Assembly: GCF_000725385.1 (NCBI RefSeq) | Contig: NZ_CP008884.1 | Location: 248,001 to 312,000, forward strand | Source of the DNA: Dyella japonica A8 | GTDB lineage: Bacteria; Pseudomonadota; Gammaproteobacteria; Xanthomonadales; Rhodanobacteraceae | Reading direction: 5' to 3' | Length of the DNA stretch: 64,000 nucleotides | In this document: piece after piece, positions 18,185 through 25,968 of the stretch | How positions within the stretch are numbered: the stretch's first letter is position 1 | Layout: each line of letters begins with the position of its first letter | Notes under the pieces: generated by a model | Database searches by the model: none | The model's input: only the letters and a program-made list of their open reading frames with translations | What the model was told of the DNA's origin: nothing | Translations under genes and position numbers: made by a program

Positions 18185-18265
18185 CTCGCTGGAACCCAAA
18201 ATTTCGTCGTTTCGCTTGGCCACCAGTGGGCTTTTGTCTTGGCGACGTAGTGGATTTGGCCGAAT

Positions 18266-18940
18266 CTAAAAGCAATGCTCAAAAAGCTTCGGACCTGCGA
18301 GCGAAACAGCTCCAAAATCTTTTGCAGTTTTGTGTTGAACCGATGTTTGCGACTCGCCTTGCGGCACATCTGTGCTCCACAAGAAGGTGGCCTGGTCCAC
18401 CAAGAGCCATAGGCGTGACGTCTTTGAGTAGCGGAACAGGCAGGTGACATCTATCCCGCCACTCGCGCTGCCTTGGATGTTCCGTATTTCAATCGTGCCT
18501 TTGCCGAGTCCGATACTTGAGCCCTCGTCCATTCCGCCACACCCATCACACATAAGCACGTCACTTCTGCTCAATACGAGTTTGAGCGTGCCGGAAGCAT
18601 CTCTTGAGATGACTCTTAAGATCTTGTCCTCGGAGTCCTCAGCACCGACGACCAGGACATAGTCTTGCCTGCCAGTCTCCTCCAAGTCAGCCTTGTTGAT
18701 ATAGACGGGGATCTCGGTGGCGCTCATGAATGGGACCAACTCTGTCGGAATGTCGACGGCGTGAGCGCGGTCGTTCTTCATGACTGCCATAGTGACAAGG
18801 TGGCGACTTGCTCGGATTCGTTCGAGATTATCGTGAGGATCTTCCACCTTAACGCCACCCAGAAGATCCAGCCCTCCTCCCAGCACGCTCATGGGTAAGA
18901 ACAATGCCGCCAATAGACACAGCCGCTTGAATACCTTCAT
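18266..18940 (-). CDS. Hypothetical exported protein
   Basis: A 224-residue protein with a signal peptide (MKVFKRLCLLAALFLPMSVLGGG). The mature region contains an Asp-Glu-rich segment (VYINKADLEETGRQDYVLVVG) and a CDGCGG motif that may form a disulfide or bind metal. No family recognised. The ATG at 18940 follows a GGAG ribosome binding site; a TTG two codons earlier is possible. It belongs to the run of small exported orphans flanked by palindromes. Confidence 0.6.
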   Translation of the reverse strand: MKVFKRLCLLAALFLPMSVLGGGLDLLGGVKVEDPHDNLERIRASRHLVTMAVMKNDRAHAVDIPTELVPFMSATEIPVYINKADLEETGRQDYVLVVGAEDSEDKILRVISRDASGTLKLVLSRSDVLMCDGCGGMDEGSSIGLGKGTIEIRNIQGSASGGIDVTCLFRYSKTSRLWLLVDQATFLWSTDVPQGESQTSVQHKTAKDFGAVSLAGPKLFEHCF

Positions 18941-19016
18941 GGCCAAGCTCCGTCGGATTCAGTCGGTGGATGTGTGGAAGAGGCATCCTTCAAAAAGCTG
19001 TAGTCAGACGCTTAAG

Positions 19017-19040
19017 GTCTGCTTTGGGTCGAAAGCGGAC
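19017..19040. repeat. Dispersed 24-bp palindrome, copy 6
   Basis: One mismatch to consensus (GTCTGC). It lies between the starts and stops of neighbouring minus-strand genes. Confidence 0.88.
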
Positions 19041-19131
19041 ATAGCGCTGAGCACCGCCAAGCTCAGCAGTATTCCGTCTTCTCAGACAAGGCAAGGCATC
19101 TACGACCGGAGTGCCGTGCCCCGCCTCCACG

Positions 19132-19344
19132 TCAGTGCCGCAAGGTCATGTCGGCATTGCCTTGGGCATCCCTGGCGAGATTCGCCGCGCTACGCGCAGC
19201 CTCTTCAGCCTCATGCCTGGTCGCGTATGCGCGGGTTGTGCGGTCCTGGGCGATCTGTACGCCTTGATGGAGAACGCGATAACAGCCGACGAACCGGCCG
19301 TCCGGTGCCTCTTCGGACCAGATCGAAACGGAATCCCGTGACAT
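19132..19344 (-). CDS. Small hypothetical protein
   Basis: A 70-residue cytoplasmic protein starting MSRDSVSIWSEEAPDGRFVGCYRVLHQGVQIA. It has a strand-rich N-half and a helical C-half rich in Ala and Glu (RHEAEEAARSAANLARDAQ). The ATG at 19344 has a GGGGA site a few bases upstream. No family recognised. Confidence 0.5.
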   Translation of the reverse strand: MSRDSVSIWSEEAPDGRFVGCYRVLHQGVQIAQDRTTRAYATRHEAEEAARSAANLARDAQGNADMTLRH

Positions 19345-19809
19345 GCTCAATCCCCCCTTCCCGGATGCCACATCGTGGCCTGTTTCAAATAGCGGCGCAA
19401 TCATCCTCAACCTGCGACGCTGCAACCGTCGAGGGGAAGCTGAGCCGTATCAGCCGACATGGGTTTGATCATGTCGACGGCGGGCCAGCCGTGGTCGCGA
19501 GAAATCGCGGATTCTGGCGTCGCAGCGTCGCCAGCCGCGTGCAGCCGGACCTTGGCCGGCCAGGCAGGAAATGAGTGGATGCACCCTACTTGTTGTTCGG
19601 CGCCTACCAGGCGTGAAACGCATTGACGTTGCTGATGGCACGCACGTTCACGGACCGTCAGGATCGTCGACTAGTCATGCCGATAGAAGAGCCTGCCTTG
19701 TTTCGGAAACGGCCGCACGGACGGCGCCCTTCTTCATCGCCAACACCCGAATCAAACGACGATATGACCATCCGCCTCGAGAGCGGTGTCGGGTCTATAT
19801 CGCGACGAC
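19345..19809. other. Intergenic region without a supported gene
   Basis: About 465 bp. Several short frames are open on both strands but none has a convincing start, ribosome site or composition. No copy of the 24-bp palindrome was seen here. Confidence 0.4.
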
Positions 19810-20421
19810 TCATTCATAGTGAAACGGCGAAAGACGCTCGTCGGACGGGTCAAAATTTTCCAACAGGATGAAGGCAGGTTTCATGGCTGCTTCCTTCTTC
19901 CTGTAGTGGTCACAACCGTCGTACATTTTCGCTTCTACCGTTCCGGCCAGATAGTCGACGTCGTAATAGTTGGCTTCGACACCCGCTTCGCCGTTGCATG
20001 ACTGTGTCGCCTGAAAGGACATTTCCCTCAGAAGCCACTGGTTGTCCTGGAAATGGAAGCTATAGATCAGCACGCTCGGATGGGTGTATGAGCTTGACTC
20101 GAGAAAGTTGATGTCGAAGGCATCCTCGCTGACGGCAACCACCGCATTCACGCTGGTATTGGGCATGTTGAATATCTTCGACGCTGTCTCGGCGGATACG
20201 TTGCCGACCTTCCGATCGATAACCATGCGCATGCCGCTGGAGCAGGAGAACACGGTCACGCGCAGTGATGTCGATGCGTTCACCACCCTGTTGTCACTCA
20301 TCTGCCTGCAATCGCCCTGGGGAGGGGGTGCATCCGCCTGTACCGCAGGCGCCTGCGATGCGTGCGCCCATGGAAAGAAGGCCGCCAGGAGGAAAGCGAG
20401 GTACTTGATGGCACGTTTCAT
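19810..20421 (-). CDS. Hypothetical exported protein
   Basis: A 203-residue protein beginning MKRAIKYLAFLLAAFFPWAHAS, a clear signal peptide. The mature part has four cysteines (GDCRQM, VFSCSSG, QSCNGE, YDGCDHY), probably disulfide-paired, and a central FHFQDNQWLLREMSFQ segment. The long in-frame extension upstream of 20421 has no coding character. Function unknown. It is the upstream-most gene of the minus-strand orphan run that begins at 16.7 kb. Confidence 0.6.
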   Translation of the reverse strand: MKRAIKYLAFLLAAFFPWAHASQAPAVQADAPPPQGDCRQMSDNRVVNASTSLRVTVFSCSSGMRMVIDRKVGNVSAETASKIFNMPNTSVNAVVAVSEDAFDINFLESSSYTHPSVLIYSFHFQDNQWLLREMSFQATQSCNGEAGVEANYYDVDYLAGTVEAKMYDGCDHYRKKEAAMKPAFILLENFDPSDERLSPFHYE

Positions 20422-20604
20422 GGATGGCCCAACTGTCAAATAAACGCTCCCCTCGGCCTGGCTATGCATGGTCGAGGGCACCCAGAGTGGTTGACGCGAC
20501 TTCTTTTGCCCAGCGCGTGCCCTTGCAGGACCCGGCCCATAGCGAAATGCGCACTCGCCGCCCTGATTCGGCAAGGGCCTCGTACTGTCACCGCGTGGCA
20601 CGGA

Positions 20605-21228
20605 TCAACCGGCCTTCAGTTGCGCCAGGGTGGCCTGAAACGCCTCGGCTGCCGCCGCGTAACCGGCGGCACCCACATCGAATACCCAGCGACGCAACGA
20701 TGGCGTCGGCACCAGGCCATACGTTGCCATGCTTGCCTGCGCATCGATGGCACGGGTAACCGCCTTCATCATTTCCGGGCCCGCGCCCGCCGTTTCCCCC
20801 GGCGCCAGACCCGCATCGAGCAGGCTGGGCGCAAACGCGGCGCTGGCAACGCCAAGCTGCATGGCCGCCCGGACGGCCGTGGCAACCGCCCCGGCCGTCA
20901 CGGCAGGCAGCCACGCGGATGGCTCACCCATGCCGATCACCATGACGGCGCGGGCGGCAATGCTCGCTGGCGGTTGGCTGATGAGCAGCGTCTCCATGGA
21001 GGTGCCTTGAAATACGCCCTCGTCGCGTGCACGCAACAGCATGCCCGATAGCGCATGGTCCAAATGAGCCAGGCCACCGCGCGGCCCACCATCCCGCTCG
21101 CGGGTGAACATGCACGCAAAGGAAAGATCGACCTCCGCCGCCACGCCATCCCAGGCGGCGATGTCGAGGGATACTCCCCGCCAGGAACCCAGCGTCTGCT
21201 GTTCGGGCACGCGTCCTCCGGAAATCAT
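20605..21228 (-). CDS. Stand-alone peptidase M17 N-terminal-like domain
   Basis: A 207-residue protein resembling only the N-terminal macro-like domain of leucyl aminopeptidases (M17): LDHALSGMLLRARDEGVFQGTSMETLLI and RAVMVIGMGEPS match its strand-loop pattern. The metal-binding catalytic domain is absent, so it is unlikely to be a peptidase. It overlaps the upstream isochorismatase-like gene by 4 bp (start within the stop, 21225-21228), implying translational coupling and a shared function. The lone domain might bind a nucleotide-like or small ligand, as macro domains do; that is inference. Confidence 0.7.
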   Translation of the reverse strand: MISGGRVPEQQTLGSWRGVSLDIAAWDGVAAEVDLSFACMFTRERDGGPRGGLAHLDHALSGMLLRARDEGVFQGTSMETLLISQPPASIAARAVMVIGMGEPSAWLPAVTAGAVATAVRAAMQLGVASAAFAPSLLDAGLAPGETAGAGPEMMKAVTRAIDAQASMATYGLVPTPSLRRWVFDVGAAGYAAAAEAFQATLAQLKAG

Positions 21229-21848
21229 CCGGGCTTGATCATGTCGCGCGCATAGGCCAGCCCGATGCCGTAGCCACCGGCGAATGCTTCAACAATCGCC
21301 CGGGCGCCATCGTAGGTGTCATGCCGCGTCCAGTCACGCTGCAGTTCGAGCAGCACCTGTATCCAGCTCGTCATGCGAACGCCCGCCGCCTGCATCCGAA
21401 GCAAGGCGAGCTGGTGACTTTGCGGGGTGAGCCCGCCGCAGGCATCGCCCACCACGTAGACCTCGTAACCGTCGTTTGCCGCGGACAGGGCAAGGAAGCT
21501 CACGCAGGCTTCCGTCAGCATGCCGGAAACCAGCAGTTTCCTGCGGTCGGTGCGGATGATCGCCTCCCGCACGGTGTCATCCTCCCACGCATTCATGTTG
21601 CGCCGGTCGATGGCGCTCACCTCGGGAATGGCGCGCTGTAGCGCCGGCATCATCGGTCCGCTGTAAACCTTGGTGGCCGAGGTGGAGGCCACGATGGGCA
21701 GCGCAAACACCTTGGCCGTCTTCGCCAGCGCAATCGAGTTGTTGAGCAGCACCTGGCGATCTTCCGAGCCGACGCCAAAGGCAAGGCCGGCCTGTTGATC
21801 GACGAAGACCAAGGCACAGTGGGGAGGATCAAGAAGCGGGAGATTCAT
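21225..21848 (-). CDS. Isochorismatase-fold cysteine hydrolase (YcaC-like)
   Basis: A 207-residue cytoplasmic hydrolase. The catalytic triad pattern of the family is visible: FVDQQAG (Asp), the Lys region RRKLLVSG and the nucleophile LTEACVSFLALSA (Cys). The spacing fits the YcaC/nicotinamidase-like branch that hydrolyses amides. It is the first gene of a two-gene unit with the M17 N-domain protein. The substrate is unknown. Confidence 0.85.
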   Translation of the reverse strand: MNLPLLDPPHCALVFVDQQAGLAFGVGSEDRQVLLNNSIALAKTAKVFALPIVASTSATKVYSGPMMPALQRAIPEVSAIDRRNMNAWEDDTVREAIIRTDRRKLLVSGMLTEACVSFLALSAANDGYEVYVVGDACGGLTPQSHQLALLRMQAAGVRMTSWIQVLLELQRDWTRHDTYDGARAIVEAFAGGYGIGLAYARDMIKPG

Positions 21849-22308
21849 GGGGGATGCTCCGTTGAAGGAAATGCGTTGCCTACTCGCCAGAAAACAGATG
21901 TATCCCTGTGCCGAAGGTCCGGTTGGGATGCTCCCGCCGAACAGTCGGCGAGGAGAGTCCGGCTGCCAGCCACGGCTTCAGAACGGCCGCGGCCACGCCT
22001 GACGCGTCCGGGTCCGTACCTTTACGCCCTATCCCGCGATGAAGATGCATACGCTGGCGCAGCGCTTTGGGCGTGGCGGGTCGCTCGCCAGCTGAATCGC
22101 CCCGGGGCCCGCTTATATACATGCGTTACATCCCTCTGCCATTTCGTTATTTCCAAAACGGAAACAGCGGGCGAATACTCGCCGCTGGAGGTCTGAAAAG
22201 CAGATCCCAAGGCGCGTCATCCCGGGCGCCGGGCACGACACGCCGGCCCCTGGATTCGGCGAATGATGACGCTTCGACGTCTGGGCCACGGCACGACACA
22301 CAGGCTTG
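21849..22308. other. Intergenic region between divergent genes
   Basis: About 460 bp separating the isochorismatase-like operon (minus) and a small membrane-protein gene (plus). It must contain both promoters. I find no convincing gene, repeat or operator. Confidence 0.4.
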
Positions 22309-22773
22309 ATGATGGACGAACCTTCGACATACCGGTGGCCCAGGGGCACACCGCTTTTCTGCCTCATTGGCCTCTACGCGCTAGGCTTCCTGTTGGCAGC
22401 GCAGGCAAGTCTCACGCAGCTGTTCATCGGAAAGGTGTTCGTTGCGGTGTACTTCCTCGCCGCCACCCTGTTCTGCCTATACCTCTATAGCTTTCGCGTC
22501 ATTCTTGACGCGACATCCCTACGGGCGGGCGCCTTCTTCTTCAAGAAGATCGAGTTCGCCGAGGTGGTCCAGGCAACGTATCTCCGTGGCAATGACCATG
22601 GGCAGATCATCCTCCGTGCCAGCAACGGAACGCGGATCCGCATTGGGGAGACCCTCGAGGACTTCGGGGCTTGCGTCAGAGCCATAAACTCAGGACTACC
22701 CAGGCACCTCGCGATCTCCCGCGTCGAACGGGCCGAACCGACAGACGTACTGAGCGGTAGCGACCTGATTTGA
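22309..22773 (+). CDS. Small membrane protein with bPH-like domain
   Basis: A 154-residue protein with two hydrophobic helices near the N-terminus (LFCLIGLYALGFLLAAQ and VFVAVYFLAATLFCLYLY), followed by a soluble strand-rich tail (FRVILDATSLRAG, ILRASNGTRIRIGETLEDF) like bacterial PH-type domains. A start at 22312 is equally possible. Function unknown; it lies alone upstream of the TIR unit but is 533 bp away. Confidence 0.55.
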   Translation: MMDEPSTYRWPRGTPLFCLIGLYALGFLLAAQASLTQLFIGKVFVAVYFLAATLFCLYLYSFRVILDATSLRAGAFFFKKIEFAEVVQATYLRGNDHGQIILRASNGTRIRIGETLEDFGACVRAINSGLPRHLAISRVERAEPTDVLSGSDLI

Positions 22774-22824
22774 ACCAAACGGGGGGACCTGATGATTCGC
22801 CCGGGCCGGGGCTAACCCGACATC

Positions 22825-22921
22825 GCTGTCGTTCTCCGCATAGACCCACAACATAGGCGTTGATGCGGAACTGGCAAAGAGGCGCACAGCGTCCACGAGC
22901 TGGTCAGCGTCGCGATTGAAC
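22825..22921 (-). pseudogene. Fragment of a dienelactone-hydrolase-like gene
   Basis: About 31 codons read FNRDADQLVDAVRLFASSAS then TPMLWVYAENDS, which matches the region before and including the catalytic Asp in dienelactone/prolyl-oligopeptidase-like hydrolases (PMLWVYAENDSFFG in intact members). An in-frame stop lies immediately upstream and the frame diverges after DSD, so only a fragment remains. Confidence 0.5.
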
Positions 22922-23305
22922 TAGGCTGGAAGCATCGGACCCAGCATCTTCCCCCCGCGCTATCTCGATAACGCGCGGCCGGATCCGGACCATGATCCCT
23001 GCCGTCACAACTTCTTCATGCGTCATGAGCCCGTTTCCCAGCACCCCTATCGAGCTTGCCGGGGCTTAGCGGCTAGGCGGATCGCTATAGCTGGCCATGC
23101 CCAGCGGTACAACGATAGTCATAGGTGATGGCTGCAAGACATTTATCCTTCCAGACGGCTCACGGAAGCTAACCGCCGTGCTAGTCTCCCGGCGAGGGAA
23201 GCCAGCCGTTTTTTGGTGCCCAGGCTGGCGCTGCCTGACGACCGCCCATGAGTGAGGATTTCCCGGCAAGGGACTGCGCTGCCTGTTGCAGGAGTGCGGC
23301 TCGTC
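22922..23305. other. Region upstream of the TIR gene
   Basis: Nearly 400 bp without a convincing gene. It probably holds the promoter of the TIR-SLOG unit. GC content and short-frame composition give no other signal. Confidence 0.4.
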
Positions 23306-25498
23306 ATGGCGCAGGATCCCGTTGTGCCGGAATGCCGGTATCGCGCATTCATCAGTTACAGCCACCAGGACAAAGCCTGGGCCGACTGGCTGCACAAGGC
23401 CTTGGAGAACTATCGGGTTCCCCGACGCCTGGTGGGGAAAACCACGACAGCAGGCGTCGTGCCACGGCGTCTGGTTCCGATCTTCCGTGACCGCGATGAA
23501 CTGGCAAGCGCCACCGACCTTGGCCGCAAGGTCAACGAGGCCCTGGCGGTATCCGCCAACCTCGTCGTGATCTGTTCGCCCGCGTCAGCCAGGTCGCGCT
23601 GGGTCAATGAAGAAGTCATGGCTTTCAAGCGGCTTGGGCGAAGCGATCGTGTTTTCTGCCTGATCGTAGGCGGCGAACCGAACGCCACCGACCTCCCCGG
23701 TCGCGAGGATGAGGAATGCTTCGCGCACGCTCTCCGCTACCTATGGGGCGACAACGGCACGCTGAGCGACGTGCCTGCCGAGCCGATCGCCGCCGATGCA
23801 CGCCCGGGGAAGGACGGCCGGATCAACGCCAAGCTCAAGCTGATCGCCGGCCTGCTGGATATTGGCTTCGACCAGCTCAAGCAGCGCGAGCAGCAGCGCC
23901 ACCAGCGTCGCCTCGCCGCCATCGCGGCGACGGCGATGGTGATTACCGTGATGACATCCACCCTGGCCGTGGTGGCCATGCACGCACGCCGCGTGGCCGA
24001 GCGCGAGCGCAACCAGGCGGAAGGCCTGGTCAGCTTCATGCTCGGCGACCTCAACGAAAAACTCGGGCAGGTACAGCGCCTGGACATCATGGAGGCGGTG
24101 GACGACCGCGCGATGTCCTATTTCCAGTCCCTGCCCAGCACCGACGTCACCGATACGTCGCTTGAGCAACGCGCGAAGGCGCTGGAGAAGATCGGCGGCG
24201 TGCGCTTCGACCAGGGCCACCTGGATGCGGCACTACTTTCTTACCAGGCGGCCGCGCGCATCGCCGGGCCCCTGGCCAGCCGCGCACCGGCCAATATCCC
24301 GCGCCAGATCGCCTATTCGCGCGTGATCACCTTCATCGGCATGACTGAGTGGATGCAGGGAGACCTTGATACGGCGGGCAAAAGCTTCGCCACCGCGCAG
24401 GATGTATTGCGCCGCACACCACTGCCCCTGTCCGGCAACAAGGCGCTGATCCAGCAATGGGCCACCCTGGATACCGACCTCGGCCATGTGCTCGAAGCAC
24501 GTGGCAAGCTCGACGAGGCCGTCGAGCAATACCAGAACATGCTGGTGCATTGCCGGCAACTGGTCGAGGGTGCCGATAGCAAGACAGAGTGGCAGGAACT
24601 TCTCGGGGAAGCGCACAACAACCTTGGCAAGATGGCCCTGATGCGCGGCGATCTCCCCACGGCCATCGCGGAGTACCGCGCCGACGACGCCATCGAAACC
24701 GCGATGAGCGAGCGCGACCCGAGGAATCATGACCAGCGGGAGAACATGGTGCGCGTACGCGCCATCCTCGGCCGCACCCTTGCCCTTGGCGGAGCCGTAG
24801 ACCTGGGTGCGAAAAACCTTCAGCAGGCGATCGACGGCGCGGTGCAGCTGAGCGAGTTCGAGCCCAAAGCCACCAGCTTCCGCGCGAAGATCGCACTGTA
24901 TTCCACGCAACTGGCCAGGCTACGGCGACTGTCGGGTGACTTGGAGCAGGCGCAGCGCCTCAACGACAAGGCGCGGGAGATCTTTGGCGACATGACGCGC
25001 CAGGATCCGAGCAATGCGGAGTGGCAGCAGGACTATGCCGAGGCCAGGCTTGAACAGGTCGAGTTGCTGTTGGCTGCCGGCCAACAAGGCCAAGCCCAAA
25101 ACGAGGCAACGCAAGCCCTCTCGGTACTCACCCCCATGCAGGCCAGGAAGCCCGACGAACGCAGCTTGCTGTTGGACACCGCCCGTGCCCGCCTGCTGCT
25201 GGCCGCCGCCTCGCCCGGCTCTGCGGCCTCACACCAGTCGCGCGAAGCGGCGCTGAAGGATCTGTCGTCGGCCATCAGCGCCAACAACGATCCGCGCCTG
25301 CTGGCGCTGCACGTGGAAGCCCTGCTCAGCCTCGATCGGCGGGCCGATGCCGACCCCATCGTCCGGCAGTTGTGGGCATCCGGCTATCGCGACCTGGAAC
25401 TGCTCGCTGCGCTCAAGCGCAACGACATCGACTACCCCTCCCATGCCGCATCCGAGCAACGCCTGCATGCCGCCGTTGGCGCTATGGACCCCCGATAG
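23306..25498 (+). CDS. TIR-domain, membrane-anchored TPR protein
   Basis: A 730-residue protein with three parts. Residues 8-150 form a TIR domain: YRAFISYSHQDKAWADWLHKAL at the start, FRDRDELASATDL (the BB-loop region) and SARSRWVNEEVMAF, where Glu103, four residues after Trp99, is the expected catalytic Glu of NAD-cleaving TIRs. A single transmembrane helix follows (about 203-225, AIAATAMVITVMTSTLAVVA), then about 500 residues of helical TPR-like repeats (GHLDAALLSYQAAARI, GKLDEAVEQYQNM, GDLPTAIAEYRAD, LRRLSGDLEQAQRL). The ATG at 23306 has AGGAG about 11 bases upstream. It is the first gene of a three-gene unit. The TPR part probably senses a trigger and the TIR produces an NAD-derived signal or depletes NAD. 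Confidence 0.88.
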   Translation: MAQDPVVPECRYRAFISYSHQDKAWADWLHKALENYRVPRRLVGKTTTAGVVPRRLVPIFRDRDELASATDLGRKVNEALAVSANLVVICSPASARSRWVNEEVMAFKRLGRSDRVFCLIVGGEPNATDLPGREDEECFAHALRYLWGDNGTLSDVPAEPIAADARPGKDGRINAKLKLIAGLLDIGFDQLKQREQQRHQRRLAAIAATAMVITVMTSTLAVVAMHARRVAERERNQAEGLVSFMLGDLNEKLGQVQRLDIMEAVDDRAMSYFQSLPSTDVTDTSLEQRAKALEKIGGVRFDQGHLDAALLSYQAAARIAGPLASRAPANIPRQIAYSRVITFIGMTEWMQGDLDTAGKSFATAQDVLRRTPLPLSGNKALIQQWATLDTDLGHVLEARGKLDEAVEQYQNMLVHCRQLVEGADSKTEWQELLGEAHNNLGKMALMRGDLPTAIAEYRADDAIETAMSERDPRNHDQRENMVRVRAILGRTLALGGAVDLGAKNLQQAIDGAVQLSEFEPKATSFRAKIALYSTQLARLRRLSGDLEQAQRLNDKAREIFGDMTRQDPSNAEWQQDYAEARLEQVELLLAAGQQGQAQNEATQALSVLTPMQARKPDERSLLLDTARARLLLAAASPGSAASHQSREAALKDLSSAISANNDPRLLALHVEALLSLDRRADADPIVRQLWASGYRDLELLAALKRNDIDYPSHAASEQRLHAAVGAMDPR

Positions 25499-25574
25499 CG
25501 CCTGTTTCAAACGAACAAAACGCTGATCTATCCGGGAGAGATAGCTAACCCGCTCAATCAAAGAGGATCCAGTC

Positions 25575-25949
25575 ATGCCGAACAACCTCAAGGTCAGTCT
25601 CGACGAAACCACGAACCCATGGGTCGTGAAGATCGATGAAAAAGGCAATGCGAACGAGGTCGCCAGAAACCCCGAGCAACAAACCATCACCTGGCAGCTC
25701 GACGGCAATGCCGCGACCGGCGACATCATCGATTTCAACTGGGTCGGCACCCAGCCGAAAGCCGACATCTTCGGCCAACCGAAGTACAACAACAACGACC
25801 ACAACATGACGCTGACCGACCTGAACAATAGCGCTGCCACCACCGGCGACTGGATCTACAAGCTCACCATCGAGGTCGACAACAACCAGTATTCCACCAA
25901 CGCGAGCATCACTGGCACCACGGATAACCCCACGATCAAGAACAACTGA
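25575..25949 (+). CDS. Small Asn/Thr-rich protein in the TIR-SLOG unit
   Basis: A 124-residue protein with an unusual composition: many Asn, Thr and Asp, few Cys and no membrane segment. Alternating polar/hydrophobic strands (WVVKIDEKGN, TITWQLDGNAATGDIIDFNWVG, WIYKLTIEVDNNQYSTNASITG) suggest a beta-sandwich. It has a good ribosome binding site (GAGGATCC) and lies between the TIR gene (76 bp gap) and the SLOG gene (19 bp gap), so it is probably part of the same system. It may be a sensor, inhibitor or substrate. I do not recognise its family with certainty. Confidence 0.7.
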   Translation: MPNNLKVSLDETTNPWVVKIDEKGNANEVARNPEQQTITWQLDGNAATGDIIDFNWVGTQPKADIFGQPKYNNNDHNMTLTDLNNSAATTGDWIYKLTIEVDNNQYSTNASITGTTDNPTIKNN

Positions 25950-25968
25950 CCGGCACGAGTCTTTGACC

